A stretch of 64,000 nucleotides of DNA from Caulobacter sp. Root655 (GCF_001427665.1 NZ_LMHC01000012.1:187223-251222), one strand, 5' to 3'; shown: positions 16,937-28,541, counted from the stretch's first letter. The notes: a model not told the origin generated them from the letters alone. Numbers and translations are program-made.

Positions 16937-17554
16937 ATGAAGAACCTGCCCAACATCCTGACTGGCGCGCGCCTGGTCATCGCCCTGTTCATGTTCGTGG
17001 CCCTGGCCGCGGCGGCCGGCGGCGTGCCGTGGCTGAGCGAGCGGCTGACCGCCGACCAGCAGTTCTCGCTGCAACGCTGGGCGTTCTGGGCCTTCGTGGT
17101 GGCGGCGATCACCGACTTCTTCGACGGCTGGCTGGCCCGCAAGCTGGACGCGGTCAGCGTCTGGGGGGCGATCCTCGACCCGATCGGCGACAAGATCCTG
17201 GTCTGCGGCGGCCTGCTGGGCCTGATGGCCCTGGGTCCCAACCCGCTGGTCATCCTGCCGGCCGGCCTGATCCTGTTCCGCGAATTCGCCGTCAGCGCCC
17301 TGCGTGAGGTCGGGGCGGGCAAGGGGATCAAGCTGCCCGTCACCCTGCTGGCCAAGTGGAAGACCACCCTGCAGCTGGTCGCCATCGCCGGCGAGATCGT
17401 CCTGGTGTCGTGGAGCGCGTTCGGCCTGCCCAACGACCCGGCGGTGTTCGGCCCGGCCAGCCTGGTCACCCACGGCCTGCTGTGGGTGGCGGCGCTGGTG
17501 ACCCTGATCACCGGGGCGCAGTACTGGGAAGCGGCGCGCAAGGCGCTGGTTTAA
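16937..17554 (+). CDS. pgsA: CDP-diacylglycerol--glycerol-3-phosphate 3-phosphatidyltransferase
   Basis: 205 residues. The CDP-alcohol phosphotransferase motif D-G-(x)2-A-R-(x)8-G-(x)3-D-(x)3-D is visible as ITDFFDGWLARKLDAVSVWGAILDPIGDK. Several membrane spans and the N-terminus MKNLPNILTGARLVIAL are typical of PgsA. It makes phosphatidylglycerophosphate, the committed step to phosphatidylglycerol and cardiolipin. Stand-alone gene, essential in most bacteria. Confidence 0.95.
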   Translation: MKNLPNILTGARLVIALFMFVALAAAAGGVPWLSERLTADQQFSLQRWAFWAFVVAAITDFFDGWLARKLDAVSVWGAILDPIGDKILVCGGLLGLMALGPNPLVILPAGLILFREFAVSALREVGAGKGIKLPVTLLAKWKTTLQLVAIAGEIVLVSWSAFGLPNDPAVFGPASLVTHGLLWVAALVTLITGAQYWEAARKALV

Positions 17555-17561
17555 GGCCGTT

Positions 17562-17673
17562 CCTCCCCCCGTGGGGGAGGCGGCCCGTAAGGGCCGGTGG
17601 GGGGAGTTTGCCGAGAGGGCCGATCACGCCCCCCCTCCGTCGCCTTCGGCGACACCTCCCCCACAGGGGGAGG
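17562..17673. repeat. G/C-skewed intergenic repeat, family E
   Basis: CCTCCCCC...GGGGGAGG arms on both sides of a variable centre, between the convergent pgsA and microprotein genes. Probably a bidirectional hairpin. Confidence 0.65.
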
Positions 17674-17681
17674 AAGGCCCC

Positions 17682-17849
17682 CTACTCCGCCGCCAGCAAC
17701 ATCGGCGGCGCGCCATCGTCCTCGATCGCGTCGGGATCGGTCGGGCCGTGCAGCAGCCATTCGGTGTCGGGCGCCGCGACGCCGGCCCGGGTGCGCTCCG
17801 CCTGCATCATCAGGGCCAGCCATGTGACCCCGGTCGTCAGAAACACCAT
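17682..17849 (-). CDS. Fur-box-associated microprotein
   Basis: 55 residues starting MVFLTTGVTWLALMMQAERTR and ending PPMLLAAE. A short hydrophobic N-terminal helix is followed by an acidic, Pro-containing tail. GGAGGCG immediately before the ATG gives a good ribosome-binding site, and a Fur-like box sits 28 bases upstream. No family recognised. The combination suggests a small membrane-associated protein made under iron limitation; that role is inferred from the site alone. Confidence 0.55.
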   Translation of the reverse strand: MVFLTTGVTWLALMMQAERTRAGVAAPDTEWLLHGPTDPDAIEDDGAPPMLLAAE

Positions 17850-17877
17850 GATCGCCTCCGAAGCGCTCCGCCATTAA

Positions 17878-17892
17878 TGAGAATGACTCTCA
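17878..17892 (-). promoter_or_regulatory. Fur box (7-1-7) upstream of the microprotein
   Basis: On the minus strand TGAGAGT-C-ATTCTCA, a 7-1-7 inverted repeat with one mismatch, close to the classical iron-box consensus TGATAAT-g-ATTATCA. Located where it would cover the microprotein promoter. Confidence 0.55.
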
Positions 17893-17939
17893 ATAACGGC
17901 GGAGGCAAGGCGTCTTTCGATCAGGGGTTCAGGGAGGCT

Positions 17940-18179
17940 TCAGGCCGCTTCGACGGTGGCGGCCTTGCGCTTGGCGGCGCTGGTGGCCGAGCGCTTCTTG
18001 GTCGCCGCTTCCAGGGTGACCTGGCGGCGCTTTGAGGCTTCCAGTTCAAGCACCGGCAGGACCTCGGCGGCGCCGCGCCGCTGGTCCGGGGTGCCGACGA
18101 TGTCCAGGCGGCGGGCATTGGCGAGGAGCGAGACCAGCTCCTGGTCGTTCAGCAGAGGAATCCGCTCGATCAGGGTCAT
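17940..18179 (-). CDS. Small conserved caulobacterial protein with Lys/Ala-rich tail
   Basis: 79 residues. N-terminal half LIERIPLLNDQELVSLLANARRLDIVGTPDQRRGAAEVLPVLELEA is a compact helical domain; the tail is KRRQVT...KKRSATSAAKRKAAT, resembling basic histone-like tails. AAGGAG six bases before the ATG at 18179 decides the start over a longer version at 18200. A nucleic-acid-binding role is possible from charge only. Confidence 0.6.
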   Translation of the reverse strand: MTLIERIPLLNDQELVSLLANARRLDIVGTPDQRRGAAEVLPVLELEASKRRQVTLEAATKKRSATSAAKRKAATVEAA

Positions 18180-18489
18180 GGGCTGCTCCTTGGAAATCAC
18201 AAAACTCCCGCAATAGCGCGAGAGAGTTCATTAACGTTCAAAGCGACGCTTGGGGTCCAAAACTATTTTAGATTCAGCGAGATTCATTCGAGACTCACGG
18301 CGATTCACGAATTCACTTGCCGTGCGCGTTTGAGAGGCTCATGGTGGCTTATCGAATTCGCTGCCGTTCGGCCTGCTTTTCCATGCTCTCCTTGTGAGAG
18401 CGCCGGACGCGCCCACCGATCCCCAACGAAATTTGATCGTCGCGCGGAACGACTCCGCCGACGAATATTGACTACAAGGACTACGAACT
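18180..18489 (+). promoter_or_regulatory. Long leader/promoter region of the cold-shock gene
   Basis: 310 AT-richer bases between divergent genes with no ORF. Contains five GATTCA-like repeats (18271-18315) and probably a long 5' untranslated leader, as is usual for cold-shock mRNAs whose leaders fold as temperature-sensitive structures. AAGGA sits about ten bases before the cold-shock start codon. Confidence 0.5.
18271..18315. repeat. Phased GATTCA direct repeats upstream of the cold-shock gene
   Basis: GATTCA at 18271 and 18281, GACTCA at 18292, GATTCA at 18302, AATTCA at 18310. The first four are spaced 10-11 bases, one helical turn, so they face the same side of DNA. Confidence 0.6.
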
Positions 18490-18696
18490 ATGGCTACCGG
18501 CACCGTGAAATGGTTCAACGGCACCAAGGGCTTCGGCTTCATCCAACCTGACGACGGCGGCGCCGACGTTTTCGTGCACATCTCGGCCGTTGAACGCGCC
18601 GGCCTGCGCGGCCTGGATGAAGGTCAGAAGATCACCTACGAACTCGAGCGCGACAACCGCTCGGGCAAGATGTCGGCGGGCCAACTGCAGGCTTAA
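18490..18696 (+). CDS. Cold-shock protein, CspA family
   Basis: 68 residues, one cold-shock domain: [21 protein letters not shown] contains the RNP1 motif KGFGFI, and [14 protein letters not shown] contains RNP2 VFVHI. It binds single-stranded RNA/DNA and acts as an RNA chaperone. A strong hairpin terminator follows at 18721, so it is a monocistronic unit. Confidence 0.96.
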   Translation: MATGTVKWFNGTKGFGFIQPDDGGADVFVHISAVERAGLRGLDEGQKITYELERDNRSGKMSAGQLQA

Positions 18697-18720
18697 TCGC
18701 CTTCAGCCTTCGAGATTTGG

Positions 18721-18757
18721 AATGGGCCGGCGCTCACGCGCCGGCCCATTTTCTTTG
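18721..18757 (+). terminator. Intrinsic terminator of the cold-shock gene
   Basis: 13-bp perfect stem AATGGGCCGGCGC / GCGCCGGCCCATT with loop TCAC, followed by a T-rich run (TTCTTT). Confidence 0.88.
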
Positions 18758-18871
18758 CGCCTCATCTTTGTACGAAACCGCCCGCAAAAAGCCTTCCGCT
18801 CGCCCCGCCATGGACGGCCGGCGCCGCGCGGCGTAACACCGAAAAACGTTCAGGCAGCGGTTCCAAAGCCC

Positions 18872-20068
18872 ATGCGTTCCATCCGCCTTCTCGCCCTGCT
18901 CTGCCTGACGCTCAGCCTGGCCGCCTGCGGCTCGCTGTCGCGCGACACCTTCCAGGCCAGCGACCTGGCCCTGGCCCCGCCCAACGGCCTGGCGGACCTG
19001 CGCTTCAACGCCAGCGACAGCCAAGCGGCCATCCGCTTCGGCGGCCCGGCCCGCAAGCGCGCCCAGGCCCAGAAGAGCTTCGACGTCCTGGCCCTGTCCG
19101 GCGGCGGCTCGAACGGGGCCTACGGGGCCGGCGTCCTGGTCGGCTGGAGCCAGCGCGGCGAACGGCCCGAGTTCGACATCGTCACCGGGGTCAGCACCGG
19201 AGCCCTCACCGCCCCCTTCGCCTTCCTGGGTCCCACCTGGGACGAGCGCCTGACCGAGGCCTCCACGGGCGCGGCCGCCGGCCGGGTCCTGAAATCACGT
19301 GGGCTGGGCGTGCTGTTCCACCCCAGCTTCTACAGCAACGCCGCCCTGCACGCCCTGGTCGACACCTATGTCACCGACGACATGCTGCAGGCCATCGTCG
19401 CCGAGCACAAACGCGGCCGCCGCCTGCTGATCGCCACCACCAACCTCGACACCGAGGAGACGGTGATCTGGGACATGGGCGCGATCGCCAGCCGCGGCGG
19501 CGAGGAGTCGCGCGAGCTGTTCAAGAACGTGATGGTGGCCTCGGCCAGCATCCCCGGCGTCTTCCCGCCCACCCTGATCGAGATCGGGGGCGAAGGACGC
19601 CACCTGTCCGAGATGCACGTCGACGGCGGGGTGACCATCCCGTTCTTCGTGGCCCCGGAATCGCTGCTGCTGTGGACCGCCGACAAGGGCTCGGCCCGGC
19701 CCGGCCGGATGTTCGTGATCGTCAACGGCAAGGTCGGCGGCGCCTTCGGCTTCACCAAGGGCGGGGCGGTGTCGATCGTCGGCCGCTCGTGGGACACCAT
19801 GAGCAAGGCCCTGATGCGCACCCACCTGGCCGCCAGCAGCGCCTTTGCCCGCCGCAACGGCGGCCAGCTGTTCTACAGCGCCATCCCCGACACCGCCGAT
19901 GTCGACGCCTCGGGCCTGGACTTCGCGTCCAACAACCGCAACGCCCTGTTCAAGCTGGGTTACGAACGCGCCATCGCCGGCTGGGCCTGGGCGCTGTCCG
20001 ACAGCCCGGAGGAGACCCCCGCCGCGCCCCCCGTCGTACCCGCGCCGCCGGCGACCGACGGTCGGTAG
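18872..20068 (+). CDS. Patatin-like phospholipase lipoprotein
   Basis: 398 residues. Signal peptide with lipobox LAAC (Cys19), so a membrane-anchored lipoprotein. Patatin domain: oxyanion hole GGGSNGAYGAG (77-87), nucleophile GVSTG (Ser108) and catalytic Asp251 in DGG. This Ser-Asp dyad hydrolyses phospholipid or other acyl esters in the envelope. The C-terminus is Pro-rich. Stand-alone gene with a repeat downstream. Confidence 0.9.
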   Translation: MRSIRLLALLCLTLSLAACGSLSRDTFQASDLALAPPNGLADLRFNASDSQAAIRFGGPARKRAQAQKSFDVLALSGGGSNGAYGAGVLVGWSQRGERPEFDIVTGVSTGALTAPFAFLGPTWDERLTEASTGAAAGRVLKSRGLGVLFHPSFYSNAALHALVDTYVTDDMLQAIVAEHKRGRRLLIATTNLDTEETVIWDMGAIASRGGEESRELFKNVMVASASIPGVFPPTLIEIGGEGRHLSEMHVDGGVTIPFFVAPESLLLWTADKGSARPGRMFVIVNGKVGGAFGFTKGGAVSIVGRSWDTMSKALMRTHLAASSAFARRNGGQLFYSAIPDTADVDASGLDFASNNRNALFKLGYERAIAGWAWALSDSPEETPAAPPVVPAPPATDGR

Positions 20069-20082
20069 CGGAGCCACCGCCC

Positions 20083-20189
20083 TGCGTCCTTCGAGGCCCT
20101 CCCATGGAGGGCGCCTCAGGATGAGGAATTCAGCAACGGCGTCCCTCATCCTGAGGTGCGAACCGCAGGTGAGCCTCGAAGGACGCACG
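20083..20189. repeat. Intergenic palindromic repeat, family A
   Basis: Copy of the TGCGTCCTTCGAGG...CCTCGAAGGACGCA unit between the patatin gene and carB. Otherwise the 20069-20336 interval holds only the carB promoter region. Confidence 0.85.
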
Positions 20190-20336
20190 ACGGTGGGCCG
20201 GCCGTTCCCCTAACCATGCTCTCCGGATCGGGGGTTGCGCCGATCCGACTCCGTCTCTAAACGGGCGGCTTAACCTGCAAGATGGTCGGCAGCGGGCGCG
20301 CGGATGTGCGCGACCGTGTCTACGCGCGAGTTTACC

Positions 20337-23630
<3,294 letters not shown>

Positions 23631-23670
23631 AAGTTATCCACAGGGGTGGACGGCGGTAGCGGCGGGACTC

Positions 23671-23796
23671 CCTTCCCCCTGGAGGGGGGAAGGGCCGGGG
23701 ATGGGGGTGAAAGCGGCCCAGGATAGGGCGCGGACTCAGCGAACCCGCCGACGGCGCCACCCCCATCCCCTGCCCTTCCCCCTTCCAGGGGGAAGG
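23671..23796. repeat. G/C-skewed intergenic repeat, family E
   Basis: CCTTCCCCCT...AGGGGGAAGG arms flank a variable centre. The rest of the interval to 23932 shows no gene. Confidence 0.65.
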
Positions 23797-23932
23797 ATCG
23801 CGCCAAGGTTCGGAGGCGCGGGTTGCTCCTCTATCCCCGCTGCTTCCAAAATAAACCCCAGCCTAATCAACCCCTTACATAAAAACGCACGTTTCCCGTC
23901 CCCACCTCCCGGCGCGGCCGCAGACTGGCGCC

Positions 23933-24289
23933 ATGACCCAGACCTCCCTCCCCGCCTGGTGCGAGACCCTGCAAACCAAGCTCATGGCCGCCCTCGACGC
24001 GGTCTGGGCCACCCTCGAAACCAGCGACGACCCCGCCGCGATCCGCCGAGCCCGCGACAGGGCCAAGGCCATCGGCGACCTGGCCGCCGTGGCGCGGAAG
24101 GTGGCGGCGATGACGGGCTCGCCCGGCCGCGCCAAGCCGCCTGTCGCCGCCAGCCTGGCCGGCCCGATCCCCGCCTGGGAAACGCCGGTTCCAGCCCCGC
24201 CGTCCTTCGCGGAACCCGTGGCCGCCCAGGTCGAACACGCCCGCCGCGCCCTCGACCGGCTCAAGGGCGGGCGGCGCGGGCGATTGTGA
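23933..24289 (+). CDS. Uncharacterised helical protein
   Basis: 118 residues, cytoplasmic: helical N-terminus (LPAWCETLQTKLMAALDAVWATLE), a charged central helix (AIRRARDRAKAIGDLAAVARKVAAM), a Pro-rich linker, and a basic C-terminal helix (VEHARRALDRLKGGRRGRL). This looks like a caulobacterial-specific small protein. No function can be assigned. Confidence 0.55.
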   Translation: MTQTSLPAWCETLQTKLMAALDAVWATLETSDDPAAIRRARDRAKAIGDLAAVARKVAAMTGSPGRAKPPVAASLAGPIPAWETPVPAPPSFAEPVAAQVEHARRALDRLKGGRRGRL

Positions 24290-24359
24290 CGACCGGCCTC
24301 CCGCCTTGGGTTGCGGAAGCTTGAGCGTTCTGGTAGCGCAACCCAAGGGAGTACTGGCC

Positions 24360-25370
24360 ATGTTGCGTATGCGTTCTTTTCTGGTCCTGGCCGTCGCGAT
24401 GGCCGTTTCGGCCTGCGCCAGTGGCGGCGGTGGCGGTGGCGTTACGCCCCCTCCGCAGCCGCCCGTCGTTCCCGTGCCGCCGAAACCGCCCGCGCCCCCG
24501 GCCCAGCCCTACGCCTCCAACTGCGCGACGACGCCGAACGCGCTGACCTGCACGCCCGGGGTCTATGGCCAGGGGATCATCAACACCCAGGGTCTGGAGA
24601 TCCAGCACGGCCCTGATCGCAACGGCGGGACCAACACCTTCCCGTTCGACTACATGCAGATCGACCGTCGGGGCACGCCGCAGGCGAGCGACGATCGCTA
24701 CGTGTTCTCCTATTTCGGCGCGAGCGTGAACTACAGGATCTACCAGAGCCTGGAGAGCAAGAACGACGGGCTGGGCCCCGTGCGCACCGGCTCGAACATC
24801 GTCCTCGACCAGTTCTCCGGCCTGCCCAGGCCGGGCGACGGCAGCGTGCTGACGCTGTACGACATCACCAATGTCCTGCAGGGCGGCCTGGACTATATCC
24901 AGTTGGGCCAGATCTCGCCCACCTTCACCGGCCGGGCCATGGACTTCTTCGTCGTCGGACAACCGCTTGCGGTGTCGATGCCCACCTCCGGTTCGGCGCG
25001 CTTTGACGGCGGGACGCGCGGCGCCTATATCAGCGCGTCCGGGACGACCATCTCGACCTCCAGCGACATCACCCTGAACGCCAATTTCGCCACCGGCGCG
25101 GTCACCGGGTCGACCTCGAACTTCTACGCGGTCGACGCCAACGGCGCGGCGGTCTTCACGCCGCACGACCTGGGCTTCAATTTCACGGCGACGATCGCCG
25201 GCTCGACGTTCGGCGGAACGGCCTCGAGCACGACGATGTCCGGCGCCGTGAAGGGCGGCTTCTACGGCGAGGCCGGCCGCGCGCCCGTTGAGGCGGGGCT
25301 GACCTATAGCCTGACCGAAACCGTCGGCGGCGGCACGATGATCGGCGTGGGCGGTCTCAAGAAGAACTAG
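24360..25370 (+). CDS. Transferrin-binding-protein-like surface lipoprotein (probable Slam substrate)
   Basis: 336 residues. Signal peptide and lipobox VSAC (Cys19), immediately followed by six glycines and a Pro-rich spacer, a tether typical of surface-exposed lipoproteins. The body is beta-rich. The last ~90 residues (LGFNFTATIAGSTFGGTASS ... GAVKGGFYGEAGRAPVEAGLTYSL ... GVGGLKKN) match the eight-strand beta-barrel with the GxFYG hairpin found in TbpB/HpuA-like proteins that are delivered by Slam translocons. AAGGGAG eight bases before the ATG fixes the start. The Slam gene follows after a family B repeat. The bound ligand is unknown; no TbpA-type receptor is adjacent. Confidence 0.75.
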   Translation: MLRMRSFLVLAVAMAVSACASGGGGGGVTPPPQPPVVPVPPKPPAPPAQPYASNCATTPNALTCTPGVYGQGIINTQGLEIQHGPDRNGGTNTFPFDYMQIDRRGTPQASDDRYVFSYFGASVNYRIYQSLESKNDGLGPVRTGSNIVLDQFSGLPRPGDGSVLTLYDITNVLQGGLDYIQLGQISPTFTGRAMDFFVVGQPLAVSMPTSGSARFDGGTRGAYISASGTTISTSSDITLNANFATGAVTGSTSNFYAVDANGAAVFTPHDLGFNFTATIAGSTFGGTASSTTMSGAVKGGFYGEAGRAPVEAGLTYSLTETVGGGTMIGVGGLKKN

Positions 25371-25463
25371 AGCGTTTTCGAGCGAAGTGGATACCGGTTC
25401 GCGTGAAGAAAACGCGCCAAGACAAAAAGCCGAGGCGCCCGGCCTGATGCAATCAGGTCGGGA
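25369..25463. repeat. Dispersed repeat, family B, plus short palindrome
   Basis: Begins inside the lipoprotein stop codon region (CTAGAGCGTTTTCGAGCGAA) and ends in the hairpin CCTGATGCAATCAGG ahead of the Slam start. The same two-part structure recurs at 51221-51327. Confidence 0.8.
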
Positions 25464-25472
25464 AGCGCCCCA

Positions 25473-26816
25473 GTGACTCCGCCCTTCTCGCGAGCGCTGC
25501 TCGGGGCGCTCGCCCTCGCCGCCATGGCGGGGCCCGGACCGACCGGATCGGCGCGCGCCCAGATCGCCCCCGCGACCACCCCCGCGACCACCGACGACCA
25601 AGCCTTCGCCCAAGCCTTGGCGCGGGCGCTGCGCGACGGCGACCACAGGTTGGCGCTGGCGCTGATCGAGTCGCGTCCAGACATCGCCGCCATGCCGGCG
25701 GGCGTGCGCCTGCGCGGCGAATTGATGATCAAGCTCGGGCGGGCCTCGGAGGCCGTCGCCCTGCTGGAAGGCCACCTGACCCAGGACGCCACCGACGCTC
25801 TCGCGCGTTTCCAGATGGGCGAACTGCACTTCGCCGCCCACCGCGACCGGTCCGCGATCCTGGCCTATCGGCTGGCCCTGGCCGGAAACCTCGACGCCGC
25901 TCGGCGCTCCATTGTGCTGGCTCGACTGGGCGCCATCGAGGACCGACGCGACCTGCGGATCTCGCTGTCAGGCGCGATCGCTCCGGACAGCAACGTCAAC
26001 GGCGCGACCAGCGCCACGACGATCGACCTGTATGGCCTGCCGTTCTCGCTGTCGGACGACGCCCGACGCCGCGCCGGCGTCTCCGCCACCGTCAGCGCCT
26101 CGCTCGAACGTCGGATCAGGATGGCGGGCCCCTACGCCCTGACCGTCGGCGGCTCTGCCGTCGTGCTGGAGGCTTCGGGACGCGCCTTCGACCAGAACCA
26201 GATCGCGCTGTTCGCGGGCCCCGAAGTCAAGCTCGCCGAACACGCCAGGCTCGCCCTCCTGGCCACCTACCGCGATATCGACTACGGCGGCGCGGACCTC
26301 GAGACCTGGCGCGGCCTGCAATTGACGGGCGAGGCCTACGGCGACCCACAGACCCGGTGGGACGGATCGGCCCATCTGGACCACATCGACAGCCAACGCG
26401 CCGCGGCCCTGGAGGGATGGGCCTACGGCGCCCAGTTCAGCCGCACGCGGTTCCTGGGTCCCAGCGCCCTCTGGCGCGCCAGCCTGAACCTCGACGCCCA
26501 CGCGCTGACCAGTTCTGAAGCCAGCTACCGCGAAGCGCGCCTGGCCGTGGGACGCCTGTTCGCCTTGCCCTTTTCCAGCCTCGGCTACCTTGAACCCTAT
26601 GGCCACGAAAGGGTATTCGAGGGGCGATCCTCGATCTTCGGCGTGCGCCGCGCCGACCGCGAGGTGGGGGCCAGCCTGCGGATTTCCCGCCGCGACTGGC
26701 GCGTGAAGGGCGCCTTTCCCTTCGTGCAGACGACCATCTCTCGGTCGTCCTCCAATGTGGCGCTGGGCCGCTATTCCCGGCAGCGTGTCGAGTTCGGCTT
26801 CACGCGCGATTTCTAG
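25473..26816 (+). CDS. Surface lipoprotein assembly modifier (Slam, DUF560) outer-membrane translocon
   Basis: 447 residues. Signal peptide to about residue 29, an N-terminal TPR-like helical domain (about 40-150: AFAQALARALRDGDHRLALALIESRPD, ASEAVALLEGHL), then a C-terminal beta-barrel opening with SLSGAIAPDSNVNGAT (164-179) and ending in an aromatic C-terminal Phe (RQRVEFGFTRDF). Strand motif LGYLEPYGHERVFEGRSS matches Slam proteins, which translocate surface lipoproteins through the outer membrane (type XI secretion). Start is GTG at 25473. Its natural partner is the lipoprotein gene directly upstream. Confidence 0.8.
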   Translation: MTPPFSRALLGALALAAMAGPGPTGSARAQIAPATTPATTDDQAFAQALARALRDGDHRLALALIESRPDIAAMPAGVRLRGELMIKLGRASEAVALLEGHLTQDATDALARFQMGELHFAAHRDRSAILAYRLALAGNLDAARRSIVLARLGAIEDRRDLRISLSGAIAPDSNVNGATSATTIDLYGLPFSLSDDARRRAGVSATVSASLERRIRMAGPYALTVGGSAVVLEASGRAFDQNQIALFAGPEVKLAEHARLALLATYRDIDYGGADLETWRGLQLTGEAYGDPQTRWDGSAHLDHIDSQRAAALEGWAYGAQFSRTRFLGPSALWRASLNLDAHALTSSEASYREARLAVGRLFALPFSSLGYLEPYGHERVFEGRSSIFGVRRADREVGASLRISRRDWRVKGAFPFVQTTISRSSSNVALGRYSRQRVEFGFTRDF

Positions 26817-26862
26817 GGCGTCAGACGAAGGCGCGTCACTGTTCCGATCGCGGGGAGCCGCC

Positions 26863-27309
26863 ATGACCGCCCATTCCGACACCCCCTACACCGACGCCGA
26901 AGTCGCCACCCTGGCCCGCCGCCTGCTGGACCACAGCCTGCCCAAGGCCCAGTGGACCCACGCCGCGCACCTGACCGCCACCCTGCGTCTCGTCCGCATC
27001 CGCGACGATGGCCTGGAGCGCGACATGCCGGGCATCATCCGCGCCTACAACGTCGCGGTCGGCGGGGTGAACGACGACCATAACGGCTATCACGAGACCA
27101 TCACCCAGGCCTACCTGGCCGCCATCCGCGCCTTCGTCGCCACCCTGCCGGCCGGGCTCGGCGACGGCGAGGCCGTGGCCCGCCTGCTGGCCACGCCGAT
27201 GGGCGACAAGGCCTGGCCGCTGAGCTTCTGGTCGCGCGAGCGGCTGTTCAGCGTCGAGGCCCGGCGCGCGTGGGTGGCGCCCGACCTGGCGCCGCTCGAG
27301 GCGGTCTGA
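26863..27309 (+). CDS. Conserved hypothetical protein with W-T-H-x2-H-L motif
   Basis: 148 residues, helical, cytoplasmic. WTHAAHLTATLRLVR and NGYHETITQAYLAAIRAFV contain conserved-looking His residues, and the C-terminus reads WPLSFWSRERLFSVEARRAWV. I know similar unannotated proteins in proteobacteria, without a function. The start at 26863 follows GGGGAG. It ends 3 bases before the DUF1294 gene, so the two are likely co-transcribed. Confidence 0.65.
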   Translation: MTAHSDTPYTDAEVATLARRLLDHSLPKAQWTHAAHLTATLRLVRIRDDGLERDMPGIIRAYNVAVGGVNDDHNGYHETITQAYLAAIRAFVATLPAGLGDGEAVARLLATPMGDKAWPLSFWSRERLFSVEARRAWVAPDLAPLEAV

Positions 27310-27312
27310 GCC

Positions 27313-27615
27313 ATGGTGGTCCAGGTCGCGGCCATCCTTGTGCTGATCAACATCGCGGCCTTCCTGCTGTTCTGGCTGGACAAGGACGCGGCGCGCCGGG
27401 GGCTGGGCCGGATTTCCGAGCGCACCCTGCTGCTGGCCGCGGCCCTGGGCGGCGGACTGGGCGCCCTGCTCGCCCAGCAGATCCTGCGCCACAAGACCCG
27501 CAAGCAGCCGTTCCGCACCCGGCTGTTCCTGATCGTGCTGGTCGAGCTGATCGCCGGGTGGCTGCTTGTCATTCCCGGCGTCCGCGCCGCGCTGGCGGGG
27601 TTGGTGGGGTTCTAA
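27313..27615 (+). CDS. DUF1294 small membrane protein
   Basis: 100 residues, three hydrophobic spans. N-terminus LINIAAFLLFWLDKDAARRG and central GGGLGALLAQQILRHKTRKQPF match DUF1294 (N-x-x-x-F...DK-x-x-A...RHKT-x-K). Function unknown; some relatives are fused to cold-shock domains. Follows the preceding gene by 3 bases. Confidence 0.85.
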   Translation: MVVQVAAILVLINIAAFLLFWLDKDAARRGLGRISERTLLLAAALGGGLGALLAQQILRHKTRKQPFRTRLFLIVLVELIAGWLLVIPGVRAALAGLVGF

Positions 27616-27634
27616 GAGACGGTAGGAAACGCCT

Positions 27635-27736
27635 TGCGTCCTTCGAGGCCCGCTGCGCGGGCGCCTCAGGATGAGGAGTTCTGTACTCAGTCCCTCATCC
27701 TGAGGTGCGTAGCGAAGCGAAGCCTCGAAGGACGCA
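27635..27736. repeat. Intergenic palindromic repeat, family A
   Basis: Copy of the TGCGTCCTTCGAGG...CCTCGAAGGACGCA unit between the DUF1294 and GST genes. Confidence 0.85.
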
Positions 27737-27852
27737 CAGCGTTCGCCGAAGACCGCCTGCAATGTCGACCGTCCACGGCGAAACGGCTCGCCAAGCTTGA
27801 CGGACGCGCCCGTCACCGTGCCAACCTCGGCGCTTGCCTCGCGGAGCCCGCC

Positions 27853-28518
27853 ATGATCGTCGTCCATCACCTGAACAATTCCCGCTCGCAGCGGGTGCTG
27901 TGGCTGCTGGAGGAGCTGGGCGTTCCCTACGAGGTAAAGCGCTACGAGCGGGACGCGGCCACCATGCTGGCCCCGCCCGAGCTGCGGGCCATCCATCCGC
28001 TGGGCAAGTCGCCGGTGATCACCGACGGCGACAAGGTCCTGGCCGAGACCGGGGCGATCATCGAATACATCATCGACACCTACGGCCAGGGCCGCCTCAT
28101 TCCGCCGGCCGGCAGCGCCGAGCGCCTGCGCTACACCTACTGGCTGCACTACGCCGAGGGCTCGGCGATGACGCCGCTGCTGCTGAAGCTGGTGTTCACC
28201 GCCCTGCCGGCCCGCGCGCCCGGCCTGTTGCGGGGCCTGGTCAAGGCCGTCGCCGCCAAGGCCCAGGCCGGTTTCGTCGATCCGCAGCTGAAGAGCCACA
28301 TCGACTATTGGGACGTCGAGCTGTCCAAAACCGAATGGTTCGCCGGCCCGGCGTTCACCGCCGCCGACATCATGATGAGCTTCCCGCTCGAGGCCGGGGC
28401 CGCCCGGGCCGGCGCCGCCTCGCGACCAAAGGTCGCGGCCTTCCTGGACCGAATCCACGCCCGGCCGGCCTACCGCAAGGCCCTGGAGCGCGGCGGGCCG
28501 TACGACTACGCAACCTAG
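27853..28518 (+). CDS. Glutathione S-transferase family protein
   Basis: 221 residues. Thioredoxin-like N-terminal domain with HHLNNSRSQRVLWLLEELGVPYE and the glutathione-binding region GKSPVITDGDKVLAETGAIIEYI (cis-Pro and the E-[ST]-x-A-I motif), then a helical C-terminal domain containing the N-capping FTAADIMMSF. It would conjugate or reduce with glutathione; substrate unknown. Stand-alone. Confidence 0.93.
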   Translation: MIVVHHLNNSRSQRVLWLLEELGVPYEVKRYERDAATMLAPPELRAIHPLGKSPVITDGDKVLAETGAIIEYIIDTYGQGRLIPPAGSAERLRYTYWLHYAEGSAMTPLLLKLVFTALPARAPGLLRGLVKAVAAKAQAGFVDPQLKSHIDYWDVELSKTEWFAGPAFTAADIMMSFPLEAGAARAGAASRPKVAAFLDRIHARPAYRKALERGGPYDYAT

Positions 28519-28541
28519 AGCGTGCCGCGACGAGCCGTTCC

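Noticed and set aside
18226..18239. GTTC-N6-GTTC as a LexA box upstream of the cold-shock gene
   Set aside because: Alphaproteobacterial LexA sites are GTTC-N7-GTTC; here the spacer is six bases.
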